A stretch of DNA of 64,000 bases from Pannonibacter phragmitetus DSM 14782 (lineage in GTDB: Bacteria > Pseudomonadota > Alphaproteobacteria > Rhizobiales > Stappiaceae), in assembly GCF_000382365.1 (NCBI RefSeq), contig NZ_KB908217.1, positions 1 through 64,000 of the forward strand. The letters run 5' to 3'. This document shows positions 34,903 to 43,956 of this stretch, piece by piece. Positions within the stretch are counted from its first letter, which is position 1; each line of letters starts with the position of its first letter. The notes under the pieces are model-generated. The model was not told where the DNA came from, did no database searches, and saw nothing but the letters and a program-made list of their open reading frames with translations. The position numbers and the translations under genes were made by a program.

Positions 34903-37013
34903 TCGCCCGCGTTCTGAGCCGCCCCTATCTCTCCTCCATCGCCTTCCGGCTGCCCTTTGCCATCGTCTTCATCTGTGCGCTGGTCTTCGGCCTGTCGGGT
35001 GTGGCGATCTTCGGGCTGGTGCGGGCGCGCGATGAAATGGCGGCCTACAGGCTCGATGCCTATACGAGCCTGGCCAAGGCCTCGCTGGTGTCGCGGCAGG
35101 TGTCGGATCTCGTCTCCAGCGCACCCCTCCTGATGAATGCGACCTCGCCCTACCGGGTTTCCAGCAAGAGCCGGGCGCTGGTGGAGCAAGTGGACACATT
35201 GCTGGCCGCCATGGCCGGCCAGCCGTCCGGTGGACCGGTGACCGGGCCGGAAGAGTTGCGGATCGTGGAGCTGCTGCAGGCGATCCGCGAGCAGACGCTG
35301 GTGCTGGCCGCCAATGCGGATGCCGCACAACAGCACAAGGAAAGGGCCGCCGCTGCGCTGGGCGAGATTGCCGTGGCGGGCGATGTGGCCAATGCGGGTG
35401 TGCGGCGGCGGCTCAATGCCATCGTGCAGCTGGCGGCAGGGTCTGACAGCCTGTTCCAGCTGGGGGAGTTGAAACGGCGCTATGTGCAGGAAACGGCAGG
35501 CTCTGCCGAAGTGCCCGGTCCGCCGCCGGTTTCACCGGCGCTGCTGGCGCCTTATGACCGGGTGTTCGAGGCCCAGACCCGGTATCTTCTTGAAATGTAT
35601 GCGATCCGCTCGTCAGTTTCCCGGCTGCATGCGGTGGCGCGGGAGCTATCGCTCGCCTCCGAAACCCAGTCGGATGCGGTGACGCGCGGCCTCAACGAGA
35701 ACATTCTGGCCGCCTCCGGGGCGCTGACGCGGCTGCTCATCATGGTGGCGCTGGCGGCTGTTCTGGTGCTGGGGCTTGCCATCCTCTCCATCCGCTCGGC
35801 CATGCGGGTGTCGCGTGGGATTGTCGATCTGTCGCAGGGCATGCAGGCGCTGGCCAAGGGCCAGAAGGATGTGGGCCCGCCTTCCTATGCGGGCGGGGAG
35901 AGCGAGCTGTTGCAGCTGCTGGATGCCTTCCGCGCCTTCCGCGACAGCGTGGAGCGGGTGACGCGCCTGCGCAAGACGGCGGAAGCGGCCGCGCGCACCA
36001 TCCGCTCCACCTTCCGCAGCATGAACGAAGGCATTGCCCTGTTCGATCCGCAGGGGCAGCCCATCACCATGAACCGCCGGGTCATCGAACTGGTGGGCCA
36101 CAAGGGCGCTGCGCGCAAGCTGCCGGCGCGGCGCTTCGTGGGGCCGGTGACGGGACTGGATCCGCGCCTTCTGCCGGGCGATGGCGAGCCGGGGCTGCTG
36201 GCGGGGCCTGTCTCCCTGCGCCACCGGGATAGCACCGGCCGGGTGACGGAAATCTCCCTCTCCCGGCAGGCCGACAGTGGCATCGTGCTGCTGGCGCGGG
36301 ATGTGACGCAGACCGACCGGCAGGAAGCGGAAGCGGCGCGGGCGCAGCGGCTCGACGGCATCATGCGCATGACCCATCAGGTCAGCCATGAAGTGGGCAA
36401 CATGATCGGCATCATCACCGGCAGCCTTGGCCTGCTGGAGCGGGACGACAGTTTCAACGAGCGCCAGCGCCGCCACCTCGCCCGCATCCGCAAGGCGGCA
36501 GACCGGGGCCGGGCACTGGCCTCCAGCATGCTGTCCGTCGGCAGCCAGCAGCCCATCACCCCGGCCAGCGTGGATGTGGGCGCGCTGCTGCGCAGCATGG
36601 CCGATGTGCTGGAAATCGCCGTGGGTGAGAGCTGTAAGGTGGAGATCCGCTGCGAGGAGCGCTTGCCGAGGATCGAGACGGATGCGGCCCTCTTCGAGCA
36701 GTCGGTGCTCAACCTCTGCCTCAATGCAGCCGCCGCCATGCCGCAGGGCGGCAGCATCGTTCTGGCCTGCCGGGCCGAGGCGGGCATGCTGGTGCTGGAG
36801 GTGAAGGACACCGGCACGGGCATGACGCCGGATGTCGCCGACAAGGCCTTCGAGCCCTATTTCACCACCCGCCCGGGCAGCGGCGGCGCGGGGCTGGGGC
36901 TTGCGCTGGTCTATGGCTTCATGCGCCAGTCCGGCGGCGATGCCCGTATCCTCTCCGCCCCCGGTGAGGGCACGGTGGTGACGCTGGTGTTTCCGGCACC
37001 CGCCGGGGCCTGA
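34899..37013 (+). CDS. Sensor histidine kinase
   Basis: 704 residues from GTG 34899, coupled to the regulator gene. TM1 is at about 13-40 (AFRLPFAIVFICALVFGLSG). A long helical periplasmic domain (~42-275) resembles TorS/PgtB-like sensors. TM2 (~277-300, LLIMVALAAVLVLGLAILSI) leads to HAMP, a PAS-like segment with GIALFDPQGQPITMNRR, then the HisKA domain with His497 (HQVSHEVGNMIGIITG). The ATPase has NLCLNAAAAMPQGG, DTGTGMTPD and GGAGLGLALVYG. It probably senses the transported ligand, directly or through a binding protein. Confidence 0.92.
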   Translation: MIARVLSRPYLSSIAFRLPFAIVFICALVFGLSGVAIFGLVRARDEMAAYRLDAYTSLAKASLVSRQVSDLVSSAPLLMNATSPYRVSSKSRALVEQVDTLLAAMAGQPSGGPVTGPEELRIVELLQAIREQTLVLAANADAAQQHKERAAAALGEIAVAGDVANAGVRRRLNAIVQLAAGSDSLFQLGELKRRYVQETAGSAEVPGPPPVSPALLAPYDRVFEAQTRYLLEMYAIRSSVSRLHAVARELSLASETQSDAVTRGLNENILAASGALTRLLIMVALAAVLVLGLAILSIRSAMRVSRGIVDLSQGMQALAKGQKDVGPPSYAGGESELLQLLDAFRAFRDSVERVTRLRKTAEAAARTIRSTFRSMNEGIALFDPQGQPITMNRRVIELVGHKGAARKLPARRFVGPVTGLDPRLLPGDGEPGLLAGPVSLRHRDSTGRVTEISLSRQADSGIVLLARDVTQTDRQEAEAARAQRLDGIMRMTHQVSHEVGNMIGIITGSLGLLERDDSFNERQRRHLARIRKAADRGRALASSMLSVGSQQPITPASVDVGALLRSMADVLEIAVGESCKVEIRCEERLPRIETDAALFEQSVLNLCLNAAAAMPQGGSIVLACRAEAGMLVLEVKDTGTGMTPDVADKAFEPYFTTRPGSGGAGLGLALVYGFMRQSGGDARILSAPGEGTVVTLVFPAPAGA

Positions 37014-37016
37014 TGC

Positions 37017-37961
37017 TCACCCGCGCCCAAGCGTGCGGCTGACGGACTGGGCGATGATTTCGCGGATCTGGCGGTGGAGCGGGGACTTGTGCACTCTCTC
37101 GGTCCAGACCATCAGCACGTCGAAAGGGGCCGGCACCGGGCAGGGGGTGATGTGCAGCTCGTCCGAGAAATACTGCGCCAGCAGGCCCGGCATGGTGGCC
37201 ACATAGCCGGTCGTGCGGATGAGGCGTGGCAGGCCCGCCGGGCTCGGCACCTCGAGACTGGGCTTGAGCCGGTGGCCCATGGCCTCCAGCTCCCTGAGAT
37301 AGCCGGACTTCCACAAGCCGCCATAGGTGGCGACGACATGATCCAGCGCCAGATAGTCCTCCAGCGTCAGCGCCTTGCCCGCCAGCGGATGCTCCTTGTC
37401 CATGGCGCAGACATAATGCTCGTCGAACAGTTTGCGGCTGTAGAAAGCGGCATCGTTGCGGCGGAAGGGGCCAAGCAGCAGGTCCGCATGGGAGCGCACC
37501 AGCTGGTCCGGGCCGATGTCGGCGGAGGGGATGATCTCGATGCTGAACCCGGGCGCAGCCTGGCGCAGATCGCGCACGATCTCGGGGATGATGATCATCC
37601 GCTCATAGTAGTTGCAGGCGATGACATAGCGCCCTTCGATAAGGGCGAGATCCAGCGGGTCCGGCTCAGCAAGGCGCAGGAAGTCGTCCAGCATGGCACG
37701 GGTGGTGGAGAGGATCTGCTCGCAGCGTGCGGTGGGCATCTGCTGGCCTTCGACCCGGAGGAACAGCGGATCGGCAAAGACCTTGCGCAGCTTGTCGATG
37801 GTGTAGCTGACCGCCGACTGATTCAGCCCCAGTACCTCCGCTGCCCGGCTGAAGGAGCCTTGCGCATGCACCACATGCAGGGTGTTGAGCGCGGCAAAAT
37901 CCACCCCCAGAGGCCCGGCCCGGCCTGTGCCCGGTTTGTTATCCGGCTTTTCCTCCTGCAT
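37017..37961 (-). CDS. LysR-family regulator divergent from the P450 genes
   Basis: 314 residues from ATG 37961 (GGGAG 8 bases upstream); ATG 37988 would add nine residues. The N-terminal HTH is SFSRAAEVLGLNQSAVSYTI with DKLRKVFADPLFLR, typical of the NodD/LinR-like LysR branch. The C-terminal ~200 residues form the effector-binding domain. It stops 4 bases from the histidine kinase stop (convergent) and is divergent from the P450 gene 127 bases away. It is therefore the likely activator or repressor of the P450-ferredoxin-reductase operon. Confidence 0.92.
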   Translation of the reverse strand: MQEEKPDNKPGTGRAGPLGVDFAALNTLHVVHAQGSFSRAAEVLGLNQSAVSYTIDKLRKVFADPLFLRVEGQQMPTARCEQILSTTRAMLDDFLRLAEPDPLDLALIEGRYVIACNYYERMIIIPEIVRDLRQAAPGFSIEIIPSADIGPDQLVRSHADLLLGPFRRNDAAFYSRKLFDEHYVCAMDKEHPLAGKALTLEDYLALDHVVATYGGLWKSGYLRELEAMGHRLKPSLEVPSPAGLPRLIRTTGYVATMPGLLAQYFSDELHITPCPVPAPFDVLMVWTERVHKSPLHRQIREIIAQSVSRTLGRG

Positions 37962-37990
37962 GGTGCGCTCTCCCAATCGCTCCATCAAAT

Positions 37991-38015
37991 TTTCCGATTT
38001 CAGGTATCAGGGAAA
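37991..38015. promoter_or_regulatory. Candidate LysR-binding dyad
   Basis: TTTCC (37991-37995) and GGAAA (38011-38015) form a 5-15-5 dyad in the 127-base spacer between the LysR gene and the P450 gene. Position suits a LysR box, but the arms are short and could be chance. Confidence 0.35.
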
Positions 38016-38087
38016 CCGCATTGCCGCGTCAAGGCGCATGCGCTTTCGTGGGACCACGGATTGCAGATCAAGGGAGGAGGACTGCAC

Positions 38088-39263
38088 ATGCCGCTCGCGC
38101 CACTCGACGAGACCACCACGATTGCCCAGCTGACGGACGACCCTTATCCGGTCTACCGCCACATGCGGGCTGAAACGCCTGTCATCCGCGTTGCTTCGGT
38201 CAAGCGCACGTTCCTGACCAAGGCCGTTCACACCAAGGCGGTGAAGGACAATCCGGACCTGTTCAGCTCCGATGATCCCAACACGCCGATGAAGCCAGCC
38301 TTTCAGGCCCATACCCTGATGCGCAAGGACGGGGAAGAGCACCGGCGCGAGCGCATGGCCATGCAGCCAGCCTTCACGCCGAAGGCGATCCGCTGCAACT
38401 GGGCGGAGCTCTACCAGTCCATCGCCGAGGACTATGTCTCCCGCCTGCCGCACGGGGAGACGGTGGATCTGTTCACGGATCTTTGCGGCCCGGTGGCGGC
38501 GCGCATTCTGGCGCATATCCTTGGCGTCGAGGAAGCGACCGACGAGGAGATGCAGCGCTGGTCGCAGCTTCTCATCGACGGGGCAGGCAATTTCGGCTGG
38601 AGGCCGGAGCCTTTCGAGGCCAGCGACAAGGCCAATGCGGAGATGAATGCCCTGTTCGACAGGCTTCAGGCCCGCCACAAGGCCGAGCCCAATGCATCGG
38701 CTTATTCGATCATGCTGAATGCGGCCGATCCGATCCCGCTCAGCCAGATCTACGCCAACATCAAGATTGCCATCGGCGGGGGCATCAACGAGCCGCGCGA
38801 TGCGCTGGCAACGATCATCTATGGGCTGCTGAGCAACCCGGATCAGCTGGCAGAGGTGCGCCGTCAGGAGGCCTGGGAACAGGCGTTTGAAGAGGGTGTG
38901 CGCTGGGTGGCACCGATCCAGGCCTCGTCCCGCCGGGTGTTGGAGGATACGGAGATCGGCGGCTTCGAGATCCCCAAGGGCGACACGGTGATGACCATCC
39001 AGGCCTCCGCCAACCGGGATGAGGATATCTATCAGAACGGCGAAGAGTTCTTCGTCTTCCGCGACAAGAACCCGCATCAGGCCTTCGGCAGCGGCCCGCA
39101 TCACTGTGCAGGGGCTCATATCGCCCGCCGCACGGTGGGTCAGATCATGCTGCCGCTGCTGTTTGACCGGTTCCCGGACATGGAGCTGCCGGACCCTTCT
39201 GCGGTGAAGTGGAAAGGCTTCGGCTTCCGTGGACCCATCAATCTGCCGGTGAAGCTGAATTAG
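38088..39263 (+). CDS. Cytochrome P450
   Basis: 391 residues from ATG 38088 with a strong GGGAGGAGG site. The haem-binding loop is AFGSGPHHCAGAHIARR with Cys340 as thiolate ligand. The K-helix ExxR is in AFEEGVRWVAP. The I-helix reads AIGGGINEPRDAL: where most P450s have (A/G)GxxT, the threonine that aids O2 activation is replaced by proline after the conserved acidic residue. This variant occurs in some bacterial P450 families. It is soluble and class I, taking electrons from the ferredoxin and reductase encoded next. Substrate unknown. Confidence 0.95.
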   Translation: MPLAPLDETTTIAQLTDDPYPVYRHMRAETPVIRVASVKRTFLTKAVHTKAVKDNPDLFSSDDPNTPMKPAFQAHTLMRKDGEEHRRERMAMQPAFTPKAIRCNWAELYQSIAEDYVSRLPHGETVDLFTDLCGPVAARILAHILGVEEATDEEMQRWSQLLIDGAGNFGWRPEPFEASDKANAEMNALFDRLQARHKAEPNASAYSIMLNAADPIPLSQIYANIKIAIGGGINEPRDALATIIYGLLSNPDQLAEVRRQEAWEQAFEEGVRWVAPIQASSRRVLEDTEIGGFEIPKGDTVMTIQASANRDEDIYQNGEEFFVFRDKNPHQAFGSGPHHCAGAHIARRTVGQIMLPLLFDRFPDMELPDPSAVKWKGFGFRGPINLPVKLN

Positions 39264-39311
39264 GCTGGCGGTTTCAAATTTCGCAAGGTCTCGAATGGAG
39301 GAGGGAGAGAC

Positions 39312-39635
39312 ATGGTGAAGGTGACCTACGTGCACCACGATGGCACGCGCACCGAGGTGGACGGGAAAGAGGGCGACACCGTGATGCACACGGCGGTGGC
39401 TCATGATGTGGAAGGCATCGTTGGCGAATGCGGCGGTGCCATGATGTGCGCCACCTGCCATTGCTACGTGGACGATGAGTGGCTGGACGCCGCCGGAGAA
39501 CGGCGCGACGGCGAGGAAGACATGCTGGACTGCGGTGCCGCCGAGGTGAAGCCGAGCTCGCGCCTGTCCTGTCAGATCCGTCTCAGCCCGGCGCTGAATG
39601 GGCTCGTCGTGCATCTGCCAGAAGAGCAGATGTAA
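39312..39635 (+). CDS. 2Fe-2S ferredoxin, adrenodoxin/putidaredoxin type
   Basis: 107 residues. The cluster ligands follow the pattern C-x5-C-x2-C...C: Cys40, Cys46 and Cys49 in GECGGAMMCATCHCYV, and Cys87 in RLSCQIRLS. The remaining fold signature LDAAGERRDGEEDMLDC matches vertebrate-type ferredoxins. It shuttles electrons from the FAD reductase encoded next to the P450 encoded before it. It starts at ATG 39312, 48 bases after the P450 stop, with GGAGGAGGGAG just upstream. An extra Cys51 next to the cluster loop is not essential in the family. Confidence 0.95.
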   Translation: MVKVTYVHHDGTRTEVDGKEGDTVMHTAVAHDVEGIVGECGGAMMCATCHCYVDDEWLDAAGERRDGEEDMLDCGAAEVKPSSRLSCQIRLSPALNGLVVHLPEEQM

Positions 39636-39655
39636 GCTGAAAAAGGGGGCAGACC

Positions 39656-40849
39656 ATGCAGCGGATCGTCATCATTGGGGCCGGGCAGGGCGGCCTGCAG
39701 GCGGCCATGAGCCTCCGGCAGGAAGGATTTGCCGGGGCCATCACGCTGATCGGTGCCGAGCCTGGCCTGCCCTATCAGCGCCCGCCACTGTCCAAGGCCT
39801 ATCTGAAGGATGGTGACGGGTCGCGGCTGGAACTGCGCCCGGCCGCTTTCTTCGAAAAGAATGAGGTTACGCTCGTTTCCGGCGTCCGGGCGGAACGTAT
39901 TGACCGTGAAGGCCGTGAGGTGCATGCGGGCGGCACGGTCTATTCTTACGGCCATCTGATCCTCGCCACCGGCACCCGCAATCTACGACCGCCGATCCCC
40001 GGGCTGGAGCGGGCGCTGGATCTGCGTACCCTGGAAGATGCGGCAAGGCTGCGCGGTGAACTCGAACGGCCCCTGCGCATTGCCATCATTGGCGGCGGCT
40101 TCATCGGGCTGGAGTTTGCCGCCGTTGCCCGCGCTGCCGGGCATGAGGTGACGGTGGCGGAAGCCGCTCCCCGCCTGATGGCACGGGTGCTGTCGCCGGA
40201 ACTTTCCGCCCGGTTTCTCTCCCTGCACGAAGGCATGGGCACCCGCATTCTGCTGGGCCAGCCGGTGAGTGCAGTGACGGACGAAGGTGTTACGCTTGCC
40301 GATGGCTCGGGCATCGCGGCGGATCTTGTGCTGCTGGCGGCAGGTGTCGTGCCAAATACTGAGCTTGCGGCAGAGGCGGGGCTTGAGATAGCGAACGGCA
40401 TCGCGGTGGATGGCCAGCTTCTGACCTCCGATCCTTCCATCTCCGCGCTGGGGGATTGCGCGTCCTTCCCTGATCCGGTGACGGGGGCGCGCATCCGCCT
40501 TGAAAGCGTGCAGGCGGCCACCGATCACGCCCGCCACATTGCCCGGCGTCTCGTGAAAGGTGCGGGTGCTGCCTATGCCGCCGTGCCGTGGTTCTGGTCG
40601 GATCAGGCAGACTGGAAGCTGCAGATCGCAGGCCTTGCCGGGCCGGGTGATGACAGTCTGGCTCTCGGGCCTGATGCCGTTCTGCGCCTGCGCGGCGGGG
40701 TGCTTTCGGCGGTCGAGACGGTCAATGATGCGAAAACCCACATGCAGGCGCGCAAGCTGCTGGCAGGGGCAAATCCGCCCTCCCGTGCAGAACTGGAAGC
40801 CTGCGGCTTCGATCTGGCTGTGCTGGCAAAGGCTCAGGTGGCAGCCTGA
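39656..40849 (+). CDS. FAD-dependent ferredoxin reductase
   Basis: 397 residues, rhodocoxin/putidaredoxin-reductase family. FAD site: IVIIGAGQGGLQAAMSLRQE at the N-terminus; NAD(P)H site: RIAIIGGGFIGLEFAAVARA near residue 145; ATGTRNLRPP motif and the second FAD contact LGDCASFPDP; C-terminal PWFWSDQADWKLQIAG. It passes electrons from NAD(P)H to the ferredoxin. It completes a self-sufficient class I P450 chain. Its last 16 bases overlap the 3' end of the convergent MmgE/PrpD gene. Confidence 0.94.
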   Translation: MQRIVIIGAGQGGLQAAMSLRQEGFAGAITLIGAEPGLPYQRPPLSKAYLKDGDGSRLELRPAAFFEKNEVTLVSGVRAERIDREGREVHAGGTVYSYGHLILATGTRNLRPPIPGLERALDLRTLEDAARLRGELERPLRIAIIGGGFIGLEFAAVARAAGHEVTVAEAAPRLMARVLSPELSARFLSLHEGMGTRILLGQPVSAVTDEGVTLADGSGIAADLVLLAAGVVPNTELAAEAGLEIANGIAVDGQLLTSDPSISALGDCASFPDPVTGARIRLESVQAATDHARHIARRLVKGAGAAYAAVPWFWSDQADWKLQIAGLAGPGDDSLALGPDAVLRLRGGVLSAVETVNDAKTHMQARKLLAGANPPSRAELEACGFDLAVLAKAQVAA

Positions 40850-42210
40850 ACCCATGAGCCGGATGTTTCCGGAGACAGCAGGGCTCCCGCGTCAACCGAA
40901 CCGGCAAGCCCTGCGATCCGGGTGAACAGGCCTGCTGCATCCTGTCTGCCGCTGTAGGCGAGGCAGTCGTGGATTTTGGCACCCATCTGCGCGGCAGACA
41001 GGGGCAAATCTCCTGCGCCGCAGAGCTGGCCGCGGATGATGCTGATGGTCTTGCCGGAGGTGAGGCTGACCTCGATCCGGTAGGGGGCATGCACGCCTGC
41101 ACTGCCCGGATCAAACGGAATGCGGCGGATCTTCTGCATCAGGGCCGCATAGGGGGCGGTGGCAAAGCCCTCGCCGGAAAAATGGCGCAGGGTCAGCTCT
41201 CCGTCTGTCAGCAGGGCGGCCATGGGATAGCTGAGGCTGAAGCGGCCCTCTGCACCGGTAACGGGGGTATCAAAGCGCAGATTGCGGGCAAGAAGCTCAG
41301 GCATGTGCACGGCAATCTGCGCAATATGATCCGGTGCGATCCCTTGCTGATGCAGGATCTCCGCTGCATCAAGCGCCTTGTGGGAAGCTGCGCAGCACGG
41401 GAAGCGCTTGACCATCAGGCCATCGGCGGCGAGCGCCCAGCGGCTGCCCAGACCGCCGAGGTCCATGGACGCAGTGCCGCCGTAGAGGCTGACGAAGCCC
41501 CAGGGGCCGGTCATGAACTCCGGCTGCGCGCCAAGCCCGGCTTCCGCCAGAAGTGCGGAAAGCACTGCGGCTCTGGCGGCAAGACCCGCGTGCAGGGGCT
41601 TCGCATCGCTGCCGAATTGCAGCTTGGAGCCGGCGGCCTGACTGAAGCCGAGGCTCATGGCGCGGGCGATGCCGTACGCATCCAGTCCCAATAGCCATGC
41701 GGCCGCGCCTGCCGTGCCAATGGTGCCAACGGTGGAGGTCGCGTGCCAGCCTTTTCCGTAATGGTCCGGGTTGACGGCGGAGGAAATGCGGGCGTGCAGT
41801 TCCAGCCCCACAGTATAGGCGCTCAGCAGCCTTGCTCCGCTAATGGTCCGGGTGGAGCAAAGAGCCGAGAGGGCAGGCACTAGCACGGCACTGGCATGGG
41901 TGATCCCGGGCGCGAAGTTGTCGTCATAGTCCAGCGCGTGGGCGGCGGTGGCATTGACCAGCGCAGCGCCCGCCGGGCTAAGAGTCACGTCATGTCCGTA
42001 GACGGGCGCCCGGCCCGGCCCCTCTGCGGCGCGGGCGGCTGTGAGGGCGGCCAGAACGGCAGCATCATCGCAGCCGGCGTGCATGCAGGCGAGCGTATCG
42101 GCAAAGGCCTCGGCTGCCCGTGGCATTAGGCTGCCCGTGTCCGCAGGCGTGACACCTGCGGCCCAGCGGCTGAGCATCATCACAGGTTCGCTTTCAGTCT
42201 GCTGCATCAC
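40834..42210 (-). CDS. MmgE/PrpD family protein
   Basis: 458 residues of the MmgE/PrpD (2-methylcitrate dehydratase-like) fold. Hallmarks: NATAAHALDYDDNFAPGITH near the middle of the N-terminal domain, GTIGTAGAAAWLLGLDAYG, SLGFSQAAGSKLQFGSDAKP and KRFPCCAASHKALDAAEIL. Substrates of most family members are unassigned; proven roles include 2-methylcitrate dehydratase and cis-aconitate decarboxylase. It ends the TRAP-M20 operon and overlaps the M20 gene by 17 bases. With an amidohydrolase and an acid transporter it may process the imported carboxylate. Confidence 0.9.
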   Translation of the reverse strand: MMQQTESEPVMMLSRWAAGVTPADTGSLMPRAAEAFADTLACMHAGCDDAAVLAALTAARAAEGPGRAPVYGHDVTLSPAGAALVNATAAHALDYDDNFAPGITHASAVLVPALSALCSTRTISGARLLSAYTVGLELHARISSAVNPDHYGKGWHATSTVGTIGTAGAAAWLLGLDAYGIARAMSLGFSQAAGSKLQFGSDAKPLHAGLAARAAVLSALLAEAGLGAQPEFMTGPWGFVSLYGGTASMDLGGLGSRWALAADGLMVKRFPCCAASHKALDAAEILHQQGIAPDHIAQIAVHMPELLARNLRFDTPVTGAEGRFSLSYPMAALLTDGELTLRHFSGEGFATAPYAALMQKIRRIPFDPGSAGVHAPYRIEVSLTSGKTISIIRGQLCGAGDLPLSAAQMGAKIHDCLAYSGRQDAAGLFTRIAGLAGSVDAGALLSPETSGSWVQAAT

Positions 42211-43393
42211 CCAGTTCCAGCGCCACGATGTTCATCCAGTAGGCGACCCCGTAGGGGATCAGCTCGTCGTTGAAATCATAGCCCGGCGTGTGGACGAAAT
42301 GGGAATTTTCCCCATCGCCATTGCCAATCATGACATAGGCGCCCGGCACCTTCTCCAGCATGAAGGAGAAGTCCTCGCTGCCGCCGAGAGGCGCGCAGTC
42401 TGCGTCCACATTCTCTGCGCCGGAGGTGGCTGCTGCGGCGCGCACGGCAAGCTCCGTCTGGGCGGGAGCATTGACCAGCGGCGGATAGCGGCGGGTGTAG
42501 ATCAGATGTGCTTCGACGCCCTGCGCCGCCGCGCAGCCTGACGCCAGCTCTCCAAGCCGCCGCTCCAGTGTGTTGCGGACATCAGGAACATAGCTGCGCG
42601 CCGTGCCCCGGACGATGACACGCGAGGGGATGATGTTGGGGCTGTTGTAATCACCCGCATGAATATGCCCGACGCTGATGACTGCCCGCTCATTGGCGGG
42701 AACATTGCGCGAAATGATGCTTGAAAGGCCGGAGATGAAGTGCCCTGCGGCAACTGTGGCATCGGTTGCCATGTGCGGCATCGCGCCATGGCCACCCGTG
42801 CCCTTGAAGATCACTTCCCAGGTGTCGCCTGCTGCCATCAATGCCCCAGGGCGGGTTTCCACCTTGCCCAGTGGAGACTTGGGGGCATTGTGAACGCCAT
42901 AGACGGCATCGCAGGGAAAGAGTTCGAACAGGCCGTCCTCGATCATCACCCGCCCTCCGCCAAGGCCTTCCTCTGCGGGCTGGAAGATGAAATGCACCGT
43001 GCCGGCAAAGTCCGGGTCTGCGGCCAGCTTCCCGGCAGCGCCCAACAGCATGGTGGTGTGCCCGTCGTGGCCGCAGGCATGCATCTTGCCGTCAATCTTC
43101 GAGGCATAGGGCAGGCCGGTGGTCTCGTGGATGAACAGCGCGTCCATGTCGGCCCTCAGGCCAATGCGCCGCTGGCCGGGGCGCTTGCCCTGCAAGGTGC
43201 CGACAACGCCTGTCTTGCCGAGGCCCCTGTGGATGGGGATTCCAAGCTCCGTCAGCGCCGCAGCGACGAGATCGCTGGTGCGCACTTCCTCGAAAGCCGT
43301 CTCAGGATGCTGATGGATATCGCGGCGGATTCCGGTCAGCTTGTCGAGCAAGCGGGTGTCGGCGGCAATGGCCCCGGCGCTGGTGAATTTCAT
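42194..43393 (-). CDS. M20 family amidohydrolase
   Basis: 399 residues from ATG 43393; a longer in-frame extension up to 43783 lies inside the DctQ gene and is not real. It is a hippurate-hydrolase/IAA-amino-acid-hydrolase-type metalloenzyme. Metal ligands are visible in MHACGHDGHTTMLLGA, FQPAEEGLGGG and VYGVHNAPKSPLG, and the C-terminal SGSEDF-type motif reads LGGSEDFSFMLEK. It hydrolyses N-acyl amino acids or related amides in the cytoplasm. Its start follows the DctQ stop by 2 bases, implying that it acts on the transported ligand. Confidence 0.92.
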   Translation of the reverse strand: MKFTSAGAIAADTRLLDKLTGIRRDIHQHPETAFEEVRTSDLVAAALTELGIPIHRGLGKTGVVGTLQGKRPGQRRIGLRADMDALFIHETTGLPYASKIDGKMHACGHDGHTTMLLGAAGKLAADPDFAGTVHFIFQPAEEGLGGGRVMIEDGLFELFPCDAVYGVHNAPKSPLGKVETRPGALMAAGDTWEVIFKGTGGHGAMPHMATDATVAAGHFISGLSSIISRNVPANERAVISVGHIHAGDYNSPNIIPSRVIVRGTARSYVPDVRNTLERRLGELASGCAAAQGVEAHLIYTRRYPPLVNAPAQTELAVRAAAATSGAENVDADCAPLGGSEDFSFMLEKVPGAYVMIGNGDGENSHFVHTPGYDFNDELIPYGVAYWMNIVALELGDAAD

Positions 43394-43395
43394 GA

Positions 43396-43929
43396 CTATG
43401 CCTGATTGTCTGCGCGGTGCGGCCGGGTCAGTTCGTTCGCCATGCGGGCGAGGCCGTGGACGAAGATGACGGCGATGAAAAGCGGCACCGAAATGGTGAT
43501 GAAGATGGAGGGCAGAGGAAAGGTTTCGGCGCTGGTCTGCAGGCTGCGGGACAGGAAGGACCGTGCCGTCGACATGCCGGGCCCGAAGAAGCAGAACCAG
43601 AGCACCGGGGCGAGGAAAATGAAGACGCTGAGCGCCCGCACGGCACCTGCTGCCAGCTGCAGTGCCCGCGGCAGATGCACCGGCACCGGGACAAGGGTGG
43701 GGTCGAATTTCGCCTTGAAGGCGACGGTCGCGCCCAGAAGGCCTACCCAGACCATGGCGTAGCGCGCAGCTTCCTCCGTCCATGCCGGCGGAGAGGAAAA
43801 GCCGTAACGGGCGACCACCTGCAGGCAGATGGCCGCCACCATGACCAGCAGGAACAGCACTGCCGCCCCCCGCATGATCCGGTCCAGCCCGTCGCTGATC
43901 CGGCCAAGGATGTTCGCAATGTGCTTCAT
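43396..43929 (-). CDS. dctQ: TRAP transporter small permease (DctQ)
   Basis: 177 residues with four hydrophobic helices (IMRGAAVLFLLVMVAAICLQ, RYAMVWVGLLGATVAFKAKF, a third at LSVFIFLAPVLWFCFFG). The family's W-T-E-E-x-A-R-Y motif reads PAWTEEAARYAMVWVG. It lies between dctP (27 bases upstream) and the M20 gene in a minus-strand operon. Gene order M-P-Q is unusual, since dctQ normally precedes dctM. Confidence 0.92.
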   Translation of the reverse strand: MKHIANILGRISDGLDRIMRGAAVLFLLVMVAAICLQVVARYGFSSPPAWTEEAARYAMVWVGLLGATVAFKAKFDPTLVPVPVHLPRALQLAAGAVRALSVFIFLAPVLWFCFFGPGMSTARSFLSRSLQTSAETFPLPSIFITISVPLFIAVIFVHGLARMANELTRPHRADNQA

Positions 43930-43956
43930 GCCTTACGCTCCATGCGGGGGCAGGGG

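Noticed and set aside
43394-43783. Upstream extension of the M20 amidohydrolase frame
   Set aside because: It lies inside the DctQ gene in another frame and encodes Arg/Ala/His-rich noise. The ATG at 43393 begins the normal M20 N-terminus two bases after the DctQ stop.
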